A DNA stretch of 64,000 nucleotides from Olivibacter domesticus. GTDB taxonomy: Bacteria; Bacteroidota; Bacteroidia; Sphingobacteriales; Sphingobacteriaceae. Numbering within the stretch: position 1 is the first letter of the stretch; every line of letters starts with the position of its first letter. The notes under the pieces are model-generated. The model had not been told where the DNA came from and searched no databases. It worked only from the letters and a program-made list of their open reading frames with translations. Below, in pieces: positions 44,179 to 53,288 of this stretch. The DNA lies in NCBI RefSeq assembly GCF_900109575.1, contig NZ_FOAF01000002.1:310001-374000 (forward strand). The letters are read 5' to 3'. The translations under genes and the position numbers were made by a program.

Positions 44179-46458
44179 TTGGATTATTTACAAGGACTTA
44201 ACCTATCACAAAGGGCAGCAGTAGAACAAACAGAGGGACCTGTAATGATTGTTGCAGGTGCTGGATCAGGAAAAACAAGGGTAATTACTTACAGGGTAGC
44301 CCATCTCATACAAAAGGGGATTGACCCTTTCAATATATTAGTGTTAACATTTACCAACAAAGCCGCCAAAGAGATGCGCGAACGTATCACGAAAGTTGTT
44401 GGAAATGAAGCTAAAAATATTTGGATGGGAACTTTTCACTCCGTTTTCGCCAAAATTCTACGGGTAGAAGCACATCATATTGGTTATCCTAGTAATTTCA
44501 CTATTTATGATACCGATGATAGCAAGAGTTTGATTCGCTCCATTCTGAAAGAAATGCAGCTGGATGATAAACTTTATAATGCAAACTTTGTTTACAATCG
44601 CATCTCTTCTGCCAAAAATAATCTTATTTCTCCAGCTGAATATCAGAAAAATGCACAAATACAAGCGGAAGATCAATCTGGAGGTCGTGGTAATATGGCA
44701 CAAATTTATCAAACCTATGCCCAACGATGCTATAAAGCAGGAGCAATGGATTTTGATGACCTCCTTTTTAAAACAAATGTTTTGTTAAAAGACCATCCGG
44801 AGGTACTTTATAAATATCAGACCAAATTTAAATACCTGATGGTGGATGAGTATCAGGACACTAACTTTTCTCAATACCTGATTGTGAAGAGATTAGCCGC
44901 CGTAAACGAAAACATCTGTGTGGTAGGAGATGATGCACAAAGTATCTATGCCTTTAGAGGAGCTAATATTCAGAACATTCTAAATTTCGAAAAAGATTAC
45001 CCGGATTTGAATGTCTTTAAGTTAGAGCAGAACTATCGGTCTACCCAAAACATCGTTAATGCGGCTAACAGCATCATTTCGAACAATAAAAATCAGCTCA
45101 AGAAGGAGGTTTTTTCAGAGAACGAAATAGGCGACAAAATAAATGTTGTACGCGCATTTAGTGACAATGAAGAAGGTAAGATGGTGGCTGAAAGCATCCT
45201 GCAGGATCGCTCACTTCATGCACTGAATTTTAAAGACTTTGCAATTCTCTATCGTACCAACGCGCAATCTAGAGCGATGGAAGAAGCACTCAGAAAGTTA
45301 AACGTCCCTTATAAAATTTACGGTGGCACCTCTTTTTATCAAAGAAAGGAAATAAAAGATCTAATCGCTTATTTTAGATTAACTTTTAACCCCAACGATG
45401 AAGAGGCCCTGAAGCGGGTAATCAATTATCCCAGACGTGGTATTGGGGATACCTCCGTTGAGCGTATCTTTATTGCCGCCGACCAACAGCAAACAAGCAC
45501 TTGGAATGTCATTATCAATCCACAAAGCTTTTTAGATGGCCGGACAGCGGCTGTTGTTTATCCTTTTGGATCACTTATTCAGAGCTTTCAGGTTTTAGCC
45601 AAAAACAACAATGCTTATGATGTGGCGCTACACATTGCACAGCATTCAGGCCTTTTAAAGGATCTATATGAAGATAAGTCTGTAGAAGGGTTGAACAGGT
45701 ATGAAAACATTCAAGAACTATTAAACGGTATCAAAGAATTTAGTGAAAGGGAAGATATAGAAGAAAAAGGATTAGATGTTTTTATGCAAGACATCGCTCT
45801 TTTAACCAATGATGATAATGATAAAAACCCCAACGCGGATACGGTGTCACTAATGACAATCCACTCATCAAAAGGATTAGAGTTTTCGCAAGTTTATATT
45901 GTTGGTCTTGAAGAAAATTTATTCCCTTCTCAACTGTCGTTAAATTCGCGTACCGACTTGGAAGAAGAAAGAAGATTGTTTTATGTAGCAACTACCAGAG
46001 CAGAAAAAAAACTGACTTTATCCTATGCAACATCTAGATATCGTTGGGGCACACTCAATAATTGCGAACCCAGCAGGTTCATTGATGAAATAGATCCACG
46101 ATACTTAGCCCTTGATTTTAAAGCACCATCGGTAAAAACAAGTGCAAATGATCCATTTGCAAAAGAACGTAGCAATTGGTCGCAATCACAAGATGTGTTC
46201 ACAAAGCCCAAACCAAAAGTAATACCGAAAACTACTTCTATCCTTCCCAAAGCACACCAGCCAAGTCCTGGCTTTGCTCCCTCCGACACTAGCAACTTAC
46301 AAGTTGGCATGGAAGTGGAACATGAAAGGTTCGGTTTTGGCAAGGTAATTAACTTAGAAGGAACAAAACCAGAAATAAAAGCAACTATTTTCTTCAAAGA
46401 ATTAGGACAGAAGCAATTGTTGCTTAAATTTGCAAAACTTAGAATTGTTAACAATTAA
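44179..46458 (+). CDS. UvrD/PcrA-type superfamily 1 DNA helicase
   Basis: A 759-residue 3'-5' DNA helicase. Walker A is AGAGSGKT (26-33), motif II VDEYQDTN lies near 222-229, and motif IV-VI segments (QNYRSTQNI; VSLMTIHSSKGLEFSQVY; RLFYVATTRAEKKL) are all present. The C-terminus (about 700-755) carries the PcrA/UvrD Tudor-like tail (VEHERFGFGKVINLEG). The start is a TTG at 44179 preceded by AGCGAGGAAA; the frame meets a stop at 44158-44160 and contains no ATG or GTG before it. Acts in mismatch/excision repair and in clearing DNA of proteins. Confidence 0.95.
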   Translation: MDYLQGLNLSQRAAVEQTEGPVMIVAGAGSGKTRVITYRVAHLIQKGIDPFNILVLTFTNKAAKEMRERITKVVGNEAKNIWMGTFHSVFAKILRVEAHHIGYPSNFTIYDTDDSKSLIRSILKEMQLDDKLYNANFVYNRISSAKNNLISPAEYQKNAQIQAEDQSGGRGNMAQIYQTYAQRCYKAGAMDFDDLLFKTNVLLKDHPEVLYKYQTKFKYLMVDEYQDTNFSQYLIVKRLAAVNENICVVGDDAQSIYAFRGANIQNILNFEKDYPDLNVFKLEQNYRSTQNIVNAANSIISNNKNQLKKEVFSENEIGDKINVVRAFSDNEEGKMVAESILQDRSLHALNFKDFAILYRTNAQSRAMEEALRKLNVPYKIYGGTSFYQRKEIKDLIAYFRLTFNPNDEEALKRVINYPRRGIGDTSVERIFIAADQQQTSTWNVIINPQSFLDGRTAAVVYPFGSLIQSFQVLAKNNNAYDVALHIAQHSGLLKDLYEDKSVEGLNRYENIQELLNGIKEFSEREDIEEKGLDVFMQDIALLTNDDNDKNPNADTVSLMTIHSSKGLEFSQVYIVGLEENLFPSQLSLNSRTDLEEERRLFYVATTRAEKKLTLSYATSRYRWGTLNNCEPSRFIDEIDPRYLALDFKAPSVKTSANDPFAKERSNWSQSQDVFTKPKPKVIPKTTSILPKAHQPSPGFAPSDTSNLQVGMEVEHERFGFGKVINLEGTKPEIKATIFFKELGQKQLLLKFAKLRIVNN

Positions 46459-46547
46459 GTTGTGAGTTATGCGTTACGAGTTATCAGTGATATCTAATTC
46501 GATACCTTTTCACTTCTCGCAACTAACAACTAGTAAAAAAGAAAAAT

Positions 46548-47240
46548 ATGGAATTCGACTATAATAGTACCCGAAAAAAACTGATCCTAGCAGAGTACGG
46601 TCGTAATGTACAAAATATGGTTGCATATATTTGTACCCTCCCTACGCGTGAGGAACGTAACCGACATGCACAGGTTGTGATAGACCTAATGGGATTTTTA
46701 AATCCGCATTTAAGAGATGTGACCGACTTCAAACATAAGTTATGGGATCATCTTCACATTATTTCAGACTTTCAGATTGATGTGGATTCTCCTTATCCTA
46801 AACCAACCCCCGGAGCAATACATGCTAAGCCGGAAACATTAAATTATCCTCAGCATCGCATAAAGTATAAACATTATGGATACATTATCGAGTTGATGAT
46901 TGAAAGAGCCAAGAAAATAGAAGATACCGACCGTAAAAAAACCATGGTACAATCGATGGCTAATTTTATGAAGATGGCTTACGTTACTTGGAATAAGGAT
47001 TCAGTGACCGACGATCATATTATTGATGATTTGAAAGAACTGTCTCACGGACATCTTGAGTTGGATGAGGATATAAATCTAACTAAACTTGATTTCAAAA
47101 CACCTCCTCCGGGAAATCGACCAAAGAGTAACACAAATACTGGCCAACAACATAACAATGGTGGTGGTCAAAAACGTCAATACAAAAGCAATAATAATAA
47201 CAACAATAAAGGCGGTCAAAAACGTCAAAAACGTTATTAA
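46548..47240 (+). CDS. DUF4290 domain protein
   Basis: A 230-residue cytoplasmic protein of the Bacteroidota-specific DUF4290 family, function unknown. The conserved helical domain covers about 1-175 (YNSTRKKLILAEYGRNVQNMV, RNRHAQVVIDLMGFLNPHLRDV, KHYGYIIELMIERA). The tail (180-230) is low complexity, rich in Asn, Gly, Lys and Gln with two GGQKRQ copies, and is basic, suggesting contact with nucleic acid (inference). It lies between the helicase and murA genes, an order often kept in this phylum, and is followed by a hairpin terminator. Confidence 0.9.
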   Translation: MEFDYNSTRKKLILAEYGRNVQNMVAYICTLPTREERNRHAQVVIDLMGFLNPHLRDVTDFKHKLWDHLHIISDFQIDVDSPYPKPTPGAIHAKPETLNYPQHRIKYKHYGYIIELMIERAKKIEDTDRKKTMVQSMANFMKMAYVTWNKDSVTDDHIIDDLKELSHGHLELDEDINLTKLDFKTPPPGNRPKSNTNTGQQHNNGGGQKRQYKSNNNNNNKGGQKRQKRY

Positions 47241-47265
47241 GTCCCTCAAGAAATAATATTATCAG

Positions 47266-47316
47266 CCGGCCCTTATCATTTAATGTTCCTTTAGAACGTT
47301 ACACGATAAAGGCCGG
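47266..47316 (+). terminator. Hairpin terminator between the DUF4290 gene and murA
   Basis: CCGGCCCTTATC (47266-47277) pairs with GATAAAGGCCGG (47305-47316) with one mismatch, and an inner GTTC-CTTTA-GAAC hairpin extends it. The following TTTAATTTTT is a moderate U-tract. murA starts 27 bases later, so some readthrough is likely. Confidence 0.65.
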
Positions 47317-47342
47317 TTTAATTTTTAAGCAAATAGATTTAA

Positions 47343-48665
47343 ATGAACGCATTTGAAATTTACGGTGGTAAAAAATTAAAGGGAGAGATTGTTCCACAAG
47401 GAGCAAAAAATGAGGCCTTACAAATACTTTCTGCAGTTTTATTGACCTCAGAAAAAATGACTATCAGTAATATTCCTGATATTAAAGATGTTAATAAATT
47501 AATTGAACTGTTAGTCGAACTTGGTGTAAACGTAGCGCGTTTGAATAAGGATACCTATACTTTTCAAGCGAAAGATATTAATATCGACTATTTTCAATCG
47601 GCCGAATTCAAAACGAAAGGGGGCGGTCTACGCGGTTCAATTATGATTGTTGGTCCGCTACTTGCTCGATTCGGTAAAGCAGCTATTCCAAAACCAGGAG
47701 GTGATAAAATTGGTCGAAGGCGTTTAGATACGCACTTTATAGGCTTTGAGAAATTAGGTGCTAAATTTAATTATGATGCAGACAACCATTTTTTCCAAGT
47801 AGATGCTACCAACTTAAAGGGAAGCTATATTTTATTGGATGAAGCGTCTGTCACCGGAACCGCTAATATTGTAATGGCAGCCGTTTTAGCGAAGGGAACA
47901 ACAACTATCTATAATGCTGCTTGCGAACCTTATTTACAACAGTTGTGTAAGATGCTTAACCGAATGGGCGCCAATATTTCAGGTATCGGCTCTAACCTAC
48001 TAACAATAGAGGGAGTTGACAGCTTAAGTGGTACAACACATCGTATGCTTCCAGACATGATTGAGATCGGCTCCTTTATAGGACTTGCGGCTATGACGGG
48101 CTCTGAAATTACGATAAAGGATGTTCATTTTGAAGAGTTAGGTATTATCCCAACAGTTTTTTCCAGGTTAGGTATCAAGCTGGAACGTAGAGGGGATGAT
48201 ATTTATATCCCAGCCCAAGATTCTTACGAGATTGAAACCTTTATCGATGGCTCTATTTTAACGATATCTGATGCGCCTTGGCCAGGCTTTACACCCGATT
48301 TGCTTAGCATAGTATTAGTAGTAGCTACACAAGCCAAAGGAAATGTATTAATTCATCAAAAAATGTTCGAAAGCAGACTCTTTTTTGTCGATAAATTGAT
48401 AGATATGGGAGCGCAAATAATCTTATGTGACCCGCACCGTGCGACAGTGATAGGCCTCAACAATGCCTTTAAATTAAAAGGTATAGAGATGACCTCTCCA
48501 GACATACGCGCGGGCGTCTCCTTATTAATTGCTGCATTATCAGCCCAGGGAAGATCCGTTATTTATAATATCGAACAAATAGAACGAGGATATCAACATA
48601 TTGACGAACGTTTATTAGCTTTAGGAGCACAGATAAGAAGAATTGAGGGTAAGCCTTTGCATTAG
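47343..48665 (+). CDS. murA: UDP-N-acetylglucosamine 1-carboxyvinyltransferase MurA (Asp variant)
   Basis: A 440-residue EPSP-synthase-fold enzyme that transfers enolpyruvate from PEP to UDP-GlcNAc, the first committed step of peptidoglycan synthesis. Signatures: GAKNEALQILSAVLLT near 20-35, the substrate loop PKPGGDKIGRRRLDTHFIGFEKLGA (115-139) and DIRAGVSLLIAALSAQG near the end. The loop residue equivalent to E. coli Cys115 is Asp121 (codon 47703-47705). This Cys-to-Asp change is known to keep activity and give fosfomycin resistance in other bacteria. Length is slightly above the usual 420. Confidence 0.95.
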   Translation: MNAFEIYGGKKLKGEIVPQGAKNEALQILSAVLLTSEKMTISNIPDIKDVNKLIELLVELGVNVARLNKDTYTFQAKDINIDYFQSAEFKTKGGGLRGSIMIVGPLLARFGKAAIPKPGGDKIGRRRLDTHFIGFEKLGAKFNYDADNHFFQVDATNLKGSYILLDEASVTGTANIVMAAVLAKGTTTIYNAACEPYLQQLCKMLNRMGANISGIGSNLLTIEGVDSLSGTTHRMLPDMIEIGSFIGLAAMTGSEITIKDVHFEELGIIPTVFSRLGIKLERRGDDIYIPAQDSYEIETFIDGSILTISDAPWPGFTPDLLSIVLVVATQAKGNVLIHQKMFESRLFFVDKLIDMGAQIILCDPHRATVIGLNNAFKLKGIEMTSPDIRAGVSLLIAALSAQGRSVIYNIEQIERGYQHIDERLLALGAQIRRIEGKPLH

Positions 48666-48711
48666 TTAATTTGAAAGACAAGTCCGATTTCAATAAAGTT
48701 TAGCTTTTTAC

Positions 48712-48760
48712 GCCATCATTAGGTAAAAGTTTTTTTTATTACCTTTTACCTAATGATGGC
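48712..48760. terminator. Bidirectional terminator with an 18-bp stem and T-rich loop
   Basis: GCCATCATTAGGTAAAAG (48712-48729) pairs perfectly with its complement (48743-48760); the 13-base loop is nearly all T. TTTT follows on the plus strand. It lies between the convergent murA and cysteine/cystathionine synthase genes. Confidence 0.8.
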
Positions 48761-48762
48761 TT

Positions 48763-50124
48763 TTAACCTGATATAGCATTGATAATATCATATTGGGTTA
48801 TTATTTCTAATTTCCCTCCTTCATCTTCTACCAATACGGCATTATTATCTTTGTTAATTAGTGATGAGAGCCGATCAATTGATGTATTAAGATCAACAAA
48901 AGGAAAGGGCGCCGTCATGATATTTAATACTTTACCAGACTTCACACTTGGGCTTTCTAGCAATGCGTTCAATATATCCGCTTCGGTGACCTTGCCTACC
49001 ACTTTACCTTGTTGTGTAATCGGGATCTGTGAAATATTAAGCGTCTTCATTGTATTGAACGTTTCTATAACAGATTGCTCACAATCTACCGTCACAATAT
49101 CTTGCCGACCTCGTAAACTTAAGATGCGTTCTGCATTTAACTTGTTATCTTTTAAGAAACCGCGCTCACGTAACCAATCTTCATTAAACATTTTACCCAT
49201 ATAACGAGAACCATGGTCATGAAAAATGATGACTACAAGGTCTTCTCGCCTTAATTTATCTTTCAACTGCAACAGCCCAGCTACAGCCGCACCGGCAGAA
49301 TTACCGACAAATATTCCCTCTTTTCTTGCAATTTCGCGCGTCATGAGCGCAGCATCTTTGTCGGTTACTTTTTCAAAGTGATCAATTACATCAAAATCTA
49401 CATTCTTTGGTAAAAAGTCTTCCCCTATTCCTTCCGTTATATAAGGATAGATTTCATTTTTATCAAATTCACCGGTCTCTTTATATTTTTTAAAAACCGA
49501 TCCATAAGAGTCTATACCCCATACTTTAATAGCCGGATTTTTTTCCTTCAAATATTTACCCGCACCACTTATCGTACCTCCCGTGCCCACTCCTACTAGT
49601 AAATGCGTAATCTTACCCTCCGTCTGCTCCCAGATTTCGGGTCCTGTTTGCTCATAATGTGCCTGGCTATTTGATAAATTATCATATTGATTGGGCTTCC
49701 AAGCATTGGGAACTTCTCTCTCCAAGCGGCTTGACACTGAATAATAAGATCTCGGATCCTCAGGTTCTACATTTGTGGGGCAAACGATTACTTCTGCTCC
49801 AAAGGCTCTTAATGCATCAATTTTTTCTTTTGATTGTTTGTCGGTGGTAGTAAAAATACATTTATAACCTTTTATTACAGCTGCCATGGCTAAGCCCATA
49901 CCGGTATTACCGGATGTTCCTTCTATAATCGTTCCACCTGGCTTTAATAAACCCGATTGCTCAGCATCCTCAATCATTTTTATTGCCATCCTATCTTTGA
50001 TGGAATTACCCGGATTGGTCGTTTCTATTTTCGCGAGTACAGTAGCCTCAATACCCTTAGTCAGATTATTTAATTTAACCAAAGGGGTGTTTCCAATCGT
50101 CTCTAATATATTGTTATACCACAT
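48763..50124 (-). CDS. PLP-dependent cysteine/cystathionine beta-synthase with CBS pair
   Basis: A 453-residue enzyme of the fold-type II PLP family. The PLP lysine is in NPGNSIKDRMA (Lys43 from the chosen start); EGTSGNTGMG and GVGTGGTISG bind substrate and phosphate. A C-terminal pair of CBS domains (about 335-453) probably senses an adenosyl ligand. This architecture is that of cystathionine beta-synthase, but cysteine synthase activity cannot be excluded. The ATG at 50124 is chosen because it sits just before the conserved YNNILETIGNTPLV; 50133 is possible. Confidence 0.9.
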   Translation of the reverse strand: MWYNNILETIGNTPLVKLNNLTKGIEATVLAKIETTNPGNSIKDRMAIKMIEDAEQSGLLKPGGTIIEGTSGNTGMGLAMAAVIKGYKCIFTTTDKQSKEKIDALRAFGAEVIVCPTNVEPEDPRSYYSVSSRLEREVPNAWKPNQYDNLSNSQAHYEQTGPEIWEQTEGKITHLLVGVGTGGTISGAGKYLKEKNPAIKVWGIDSYGSVFKKYKETGEFDKNEIYPYITEGIGEDFLPKNVDFDVIDHFEKVTDKDAALMTREIARKEGIFVGNSAGAAVAGLLQLKDKLRREDLVVIIFHDHGSRYMGKMFNEDWLRERGFLKDNKLNAERILSLRGRQDIVTVDCEQSVIETFNTMKTLNISQIPITQQGKVVGKVTEADILNALLESPSVKSGKVLNIMTAPFPFVDLNTSIDRLSSLINKDNNAVLVEDEGGKLEIITQYDIINAISG

Positions 50125-50150
50125 TCTCGACAAATTTTATAGATTAAATA

Positions 50151-50181
50151 CAAACATATGTAAATTGCTTTTATAATGCAA
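50151..50181 (-). promoter_or_regulatory. Promoter of the cysteine/cystathionine synthase gene
   Basis: On the minus strand TTG (50179-50181) and TATGTTTG (50151-50158) are 20 bases apart. The predicted start near 50144 gives a leader of about 20 bases. Confidence 0.65.
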
Positions 50182-50203
50182 TTCTTCCATTTGATATCAA
50201 CTT

Positions 50204-51022
50204 TTAAAATTTCAGGTGCTTAACAGTCAAACCATTATTAATCAGCTGTTTCAATGAATCGATACCAATTTTTAAATGTGTTTCCACAAAATTGGTTGTT
50301 ACGGAAGAGTCGCTCTCCTGTGTTTTCACACCTTCTGGGATCATGGGTTGATCAGATATAAGCAACAGTGCTCCAGTCGGAATTTTGTTTGCAAAGCCCA
50401 CTGTAAAAATGGTGGCTGTTTCCATATCAATAGCCATTGCACGTAAAGACTTAATATATTTTTTAAATTCTTTATCATGTTCCCAAACCCTTCTGTTAGT
50501 AGTATAAACAGTACCCGTCCAATAGTCCAAACTATAGTCTCTTATAGTGGTTGAAATTGCCTTTTGAAGGGCAAAGGCCGGTAAAGCTGGAACCTCCGGA
50601 TGAAGGTAATCGTTAGAAGTCCCTTCCCCTCTGATAGCAGCAATTGGCAATACTAAATCACCAATATTATTCTTCTTTTTTAATCCTCCTGCCTTCCCTA
50701 AGAACAAAGCTGCCTTCGGTTGGATTGCTGACAAGAGGTCCATAATTGTTGCCGCAACAGGACTTCCCATACCAAAATTAATAATAGTTATACCTGCGGC
50801 AGTAACACTTTGCATCGGTTTATCTAAACCATATATCGGCGCATTATCATGCCATTCAGAGAATAACTTTAAATAGTGTGAAAAATTTGTTAGTAATATG
50901 TAGTCACCAAATTCTTCCAAAGGCCTACCGGTATATCTGGGCAACCAATTTTTAACGATATCTTCTTTATTTTTAAGTCCCGCCTTAACAGGCGATTCAA
51001 CTTCTTTTATTCTTTTTGTCAT
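50204..51022 (-). CDS. amn: AMP nucleosidase
   Basis: A 272-residue nucleoside phosphorylase-fold enzyme of the short AMP nucleosidase type found in Bacteroidota, which splits AMP into adenine and ribose 5-phosphate. Visible motifs are GITIINFGMGSPVAATIMDLL (about 77-97), ALFLGKAGGLK (phosphate-site region) and MAIDMETATIFTVGF (about 195-210), with the Glu that contacts ribose. The E. coli enzyme is much longer; this lacks its N-terminal regulatory domain. Downstream is the gene-end region of the synthase; upstream the clpX terminator. Confidence 0.85.
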   Translation of the reverse strand: MTKRIKEVESPVKAGLKNKEDIVKNWLPRYTGRPLEEFGDYILLTNFSHYLKLFSEWHDNAPIYGLDKPMQSVTAAGITIINFGMGSPVAATIMDLLSAIQPKAALFLGKAGGLKKKNNIGDLVLPIAAIRGEGTSNDYLHPEVPALPAFALQKAISTTIRDYSLDYWTGTVYTTNRRVWEHDKEFKKYIKSLRAMAIDMETATIFTVGFANKIPTGALLLISDQPMIPEGVKTQESDSSVTTNFVETHLKIGIDSLKQLINNGLTVKHLKF

Positions 51023-51079
51023 AGTTCTATTTTTAGGTGATATAGTTGAGTAGATGATTTAACAACTCAACAATATACA

Positions 51080-51110
51080 AAAAATCCCCCGTTTTTTGCG
51101 GGGGATTTTT
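51080..51110. terminator. Bidirectional intrinsic terminator after clpX
   Basis: AAAAATCCCCCG (51080-51091) and CGGGGGATTTTT (51099-51110) form a perfect 12-bp stem with a 7-base loop. It sits three bases past the clpX stop and ends clpX transcription before the AMP nucleosidase gene. Confidence 0.9.
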
Positions 51111-51112
51111 CT

Positions 51113-52357
51113 TTAAGCTGCATGAAGCTTTTTGAGATCTGACTTTTCGAATTTTTGTTTCGCATAATCTAAATTGATGTATAACTCTCCTCCATCGTCT
51201 TTTTCATGCGATGGGATCTCAAACATCGCGTCTAGCATTATTGCCTCGCAAATCGCTCTTAAACCCCTTGCCCCCAATTTAAACTCAGTAGCCTTGTCAA
51301 CAATGAATTCAAAAACTTCTGGATGAAACTGAAGTTTAATATGTTCATAATCAAATAATTTCTGATACTGTTTAACAAGTGCATTCTTTGGCTCCGTCAA
51401 AATATTCAATAGCGCTTGTCTATCTAACGGATTTAAATAAGTAATAACAGGCAAACGACCAATTAATTCCGGAATTAGCCCGAAAGCTTTTAGATCTTGC
51501 GGAGTAATATACTTATATAAATTATTTAAATCGATATCTGCATGATCTTGCTTCATTTTATATCCAACCGTTTGCGCCCGCATCCGATTAGCTATCTTTT
51601 TCTGTATTCCGTCAAAAGCACCGCCACAAATAAACAAGATATTACTCGTATTTACTGCTATCATTTTTTGGTCAGGATGTTTACGACCACCTTGTGGTGG
51701 AACGTTTACTACCGTTCCTTCTAAAATTTTCAACAATGCCTGTTGCACACCCTCTCCTGAAACATCTCTTGTGATAGATGGATTATCACTTTTACGTGCA
51801 ATTTTGTCAATCTCATCAATGTAAATAATCCCTCTTTCAGCAGAAGTTACATCGTAGTCGGCAGCTTGCAACAGCCTGGTAAGGATACTTTCAACATCCT
51901 CCCCCACATAACCAGCTTCTGTTAATACAGTAGCATCACAAATACAAAAAGGTACATTAAGTACTTTCGCAATAGTCTTTGCCAGCAAGGTCTTTCCTGT
52001 TCCTGTTTCTCCAACCATTATAATATTAGACTTCTCTATTTCTATCTCGTCTTTCTCAACTTTCTGGTTAAGTCTTTTATAATGATTATAAACGGCTACG
52101 GACAATACTTTTTTAGCATCATCCTGACCAATTACATATTGATCAAGATGTGTTTTTATCTCTGCCGGTTTTAATAATTTGAGGGCTGCCTGTACACTTT
52201 TATTTTTACGAAGTGTTAACTCTTCCGCTAAGATCTCATTTGCTTGAGCCACACATCGATCGCAAATATGCGCATCATTTCCAGCAATGAGCATAAGTGT
52301 TTCCGATTTTCGTAAACCACAGAACGAGCAAGTTACTTCTCTTGGGTTCTTTGCCAT
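51113..52357 (-). CDS. clpX: ATP-dependent Clp protease ATP-binding subunit ClpX
   Basis: A 414-residue AAA+ unfoldase. The N-terminal C4 zinc finger uses Cys10, Cys13, Cys32 and Cys35; Walker A is GETGTGKT (116-123), Walker B lies in IIYIDEIDK (about 180), and the pore and [22 protein letters not shown] motifs are intact. It feeds unfolded substrates to ClpP, encoded one base upstream on the same strand. Length and order (tig, clpP, clpX) are standard. Confidence 0.98.
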   Translation of the reverse strand: MAKNPREVTCSFCGLRKSETLMLIAGNDAHICDRCVAQANEILAEELTLRKNKSVQAALKLLKPAEIKTHLDQYVIGQDDAKKVLSVAVYNHYKRLNQKVEKDEIEIEKSNIIMVGETGTGKTLLAKTIAKVLNVPFCICDATVLTEAGYVGEDVESILTRLLQAADYDVTSAERGIIYIDEIDKIARKSDNPSITRDVSGEGVQQALLKILEGTVVNVPPQGGRKHPDQKMIAVNTSNILFICGGAFDGIQKKIANRMRAQTVGYKMKQDHADIDLNNLYKYITPQDLKAFGLIPELIGRLPVITYLNPLDRQALLNILTEPKNALVKQYQKLFDYEHIKLQFHPEVFEFIVDKATEFKLGARGLRAICEAIMLDAMFEIPSHEKDDGGELYINLDYAKQKFEKSDLKKLHAA

Positions 52358-52358
52358 T

Positions 52359-53060
52359 TTATTTATCTTTCTTTCCTGTTAGCACTTCATCGATCATGCC
52401 ATTTTCTTTGGCTTCTGATGAAGACATCCAAAAATCGCGATCCGATGCTTTCTCAACCCACTCGTACGACTGACCTGAGTGATCAGCGATTATTTGGTAT
52501 AATTCTTTCTTTAATTTCAGCATTTCCCGAAGGTTGATCTCCATGTCAGCTGCTACCCCTTGTGCACCTCCTGAAGGCTGATGAATCATGACACGCGAAT
52601 GTTTTAATGCTGCGCGCTTACCTTTTGCTCCTGCAACCAAAAGCACAGCGCCCATCGATGCTGCCATTCCGGTACAGATCGTAGCAACATCTGGTGTTAT
52701 ATATTGCATCGTGTCATAAATGCCTAAACCTGCATAAACACTTCCACCTGGCGAATTGATGTAGATCTGAATATCGCGATGAGCATCAGCAGATTGCAAA
52801 AACAACAACTGTGCTTGAATAATGTTTGCTACCTGATCTGTCACGGCATCACCTAAAAAGATAATCCGATCCATCATTAGACGGGAGAACACGTCCATTT
52901 GTGCAACATTCAACTGACGTTCTTCAATAATATAAGGCGTAAGCGATACGGGGGTTTGATTTTCAACCCTATTAATAAAGCTATCTACATGTTGGCTTCC
53001 AATACCGTGATGTTTAACAGCGTATTTTCTAAATTCATTTTTATCTATATTCATATTCAT
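52359..53060 (-). CDS. clpP: ATP-dependent Clp protease proteolytic subunit ClpP
   Basis: A 233-residue serine peptidase. The catalytic Ser135 is in TGMAASMGA and His160 in RVMIHQP; the Asp lies in the conserved segment near 209-211. [19 protein letters not shown] is the oligomer/active-site strand. An N-terminal extension of about 30 residues compared with E. coli is probably processed. A promoter in the tig-clpP gap suggests clpPX can be made apart from tig. Confidence 0.97.
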   Translation of the reverse strand: MNMNIDKNEFRKYAVKHHGIGSQHVDSFINRVENQTPVSLTPYIIEERQLNVAQMDVFSRLMMDRIIFLGDAVTDQVANIIQAQLLFLQSADAHRDIQIYINSPGGSVYAGLGIYDTMQYITPDVATICTGMAASMGAVLLVAGAKGKRAALKHSRVMIHQPSGGAQGVAADMEINLREMLKLKKELYQIIADHSGQSYEWVEKASDRDFWMSSSEAKENGMIDEVLTGKKDK

Positions 53061-53212
53061 TCCTTTTTTTCATAGCTAATATATAAGATTAATTCTAGAA
53101 TCTATAATGATAGCTTTTGCCGACAAAATTTTATATAGACTTCTCAAAGAATACGCCAAGGTATAATTTCACCCCATTATAGATAATTAACTGACAGAAT
53201 GCCTCAATTTCA

Positions 53213-53241
53213 CAAAAATAGCTGACATCTTTTACAAACAA
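53213..53241 (-). promoter_or_regulatory. Candidate promoter of clpP-clpX
   Basis: On the minus strand TTG (53239-53241) and TATTTTTG (53213-53220) are 18 bases apart. The -33 element is at the edge of the tig terminator, so tig termination and clpP initiation are interlocked. The leader would be about 146 bases; 53061-53212 shows no gene. Confidence 0.45.
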
Positions 53242-53270
53242 AAAGGCCATGCTCAGAAAGCACGGCCTTT
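53242..53270 (-). terminator. Intrinsic terminator of tig
   Basis: AAAGGCCATGCT (53242-53253) pairs with AGCACGGCCTTT (53259-53270) with a single mismatch and a CAGAA loop. On the minus strand it continues in TTTGTTTGT. It lies 19 bases after the tig stop codon. Confidence 0.8.
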
Positions 53271-53288
53271 GTATTGTTAAAGCTTAGA

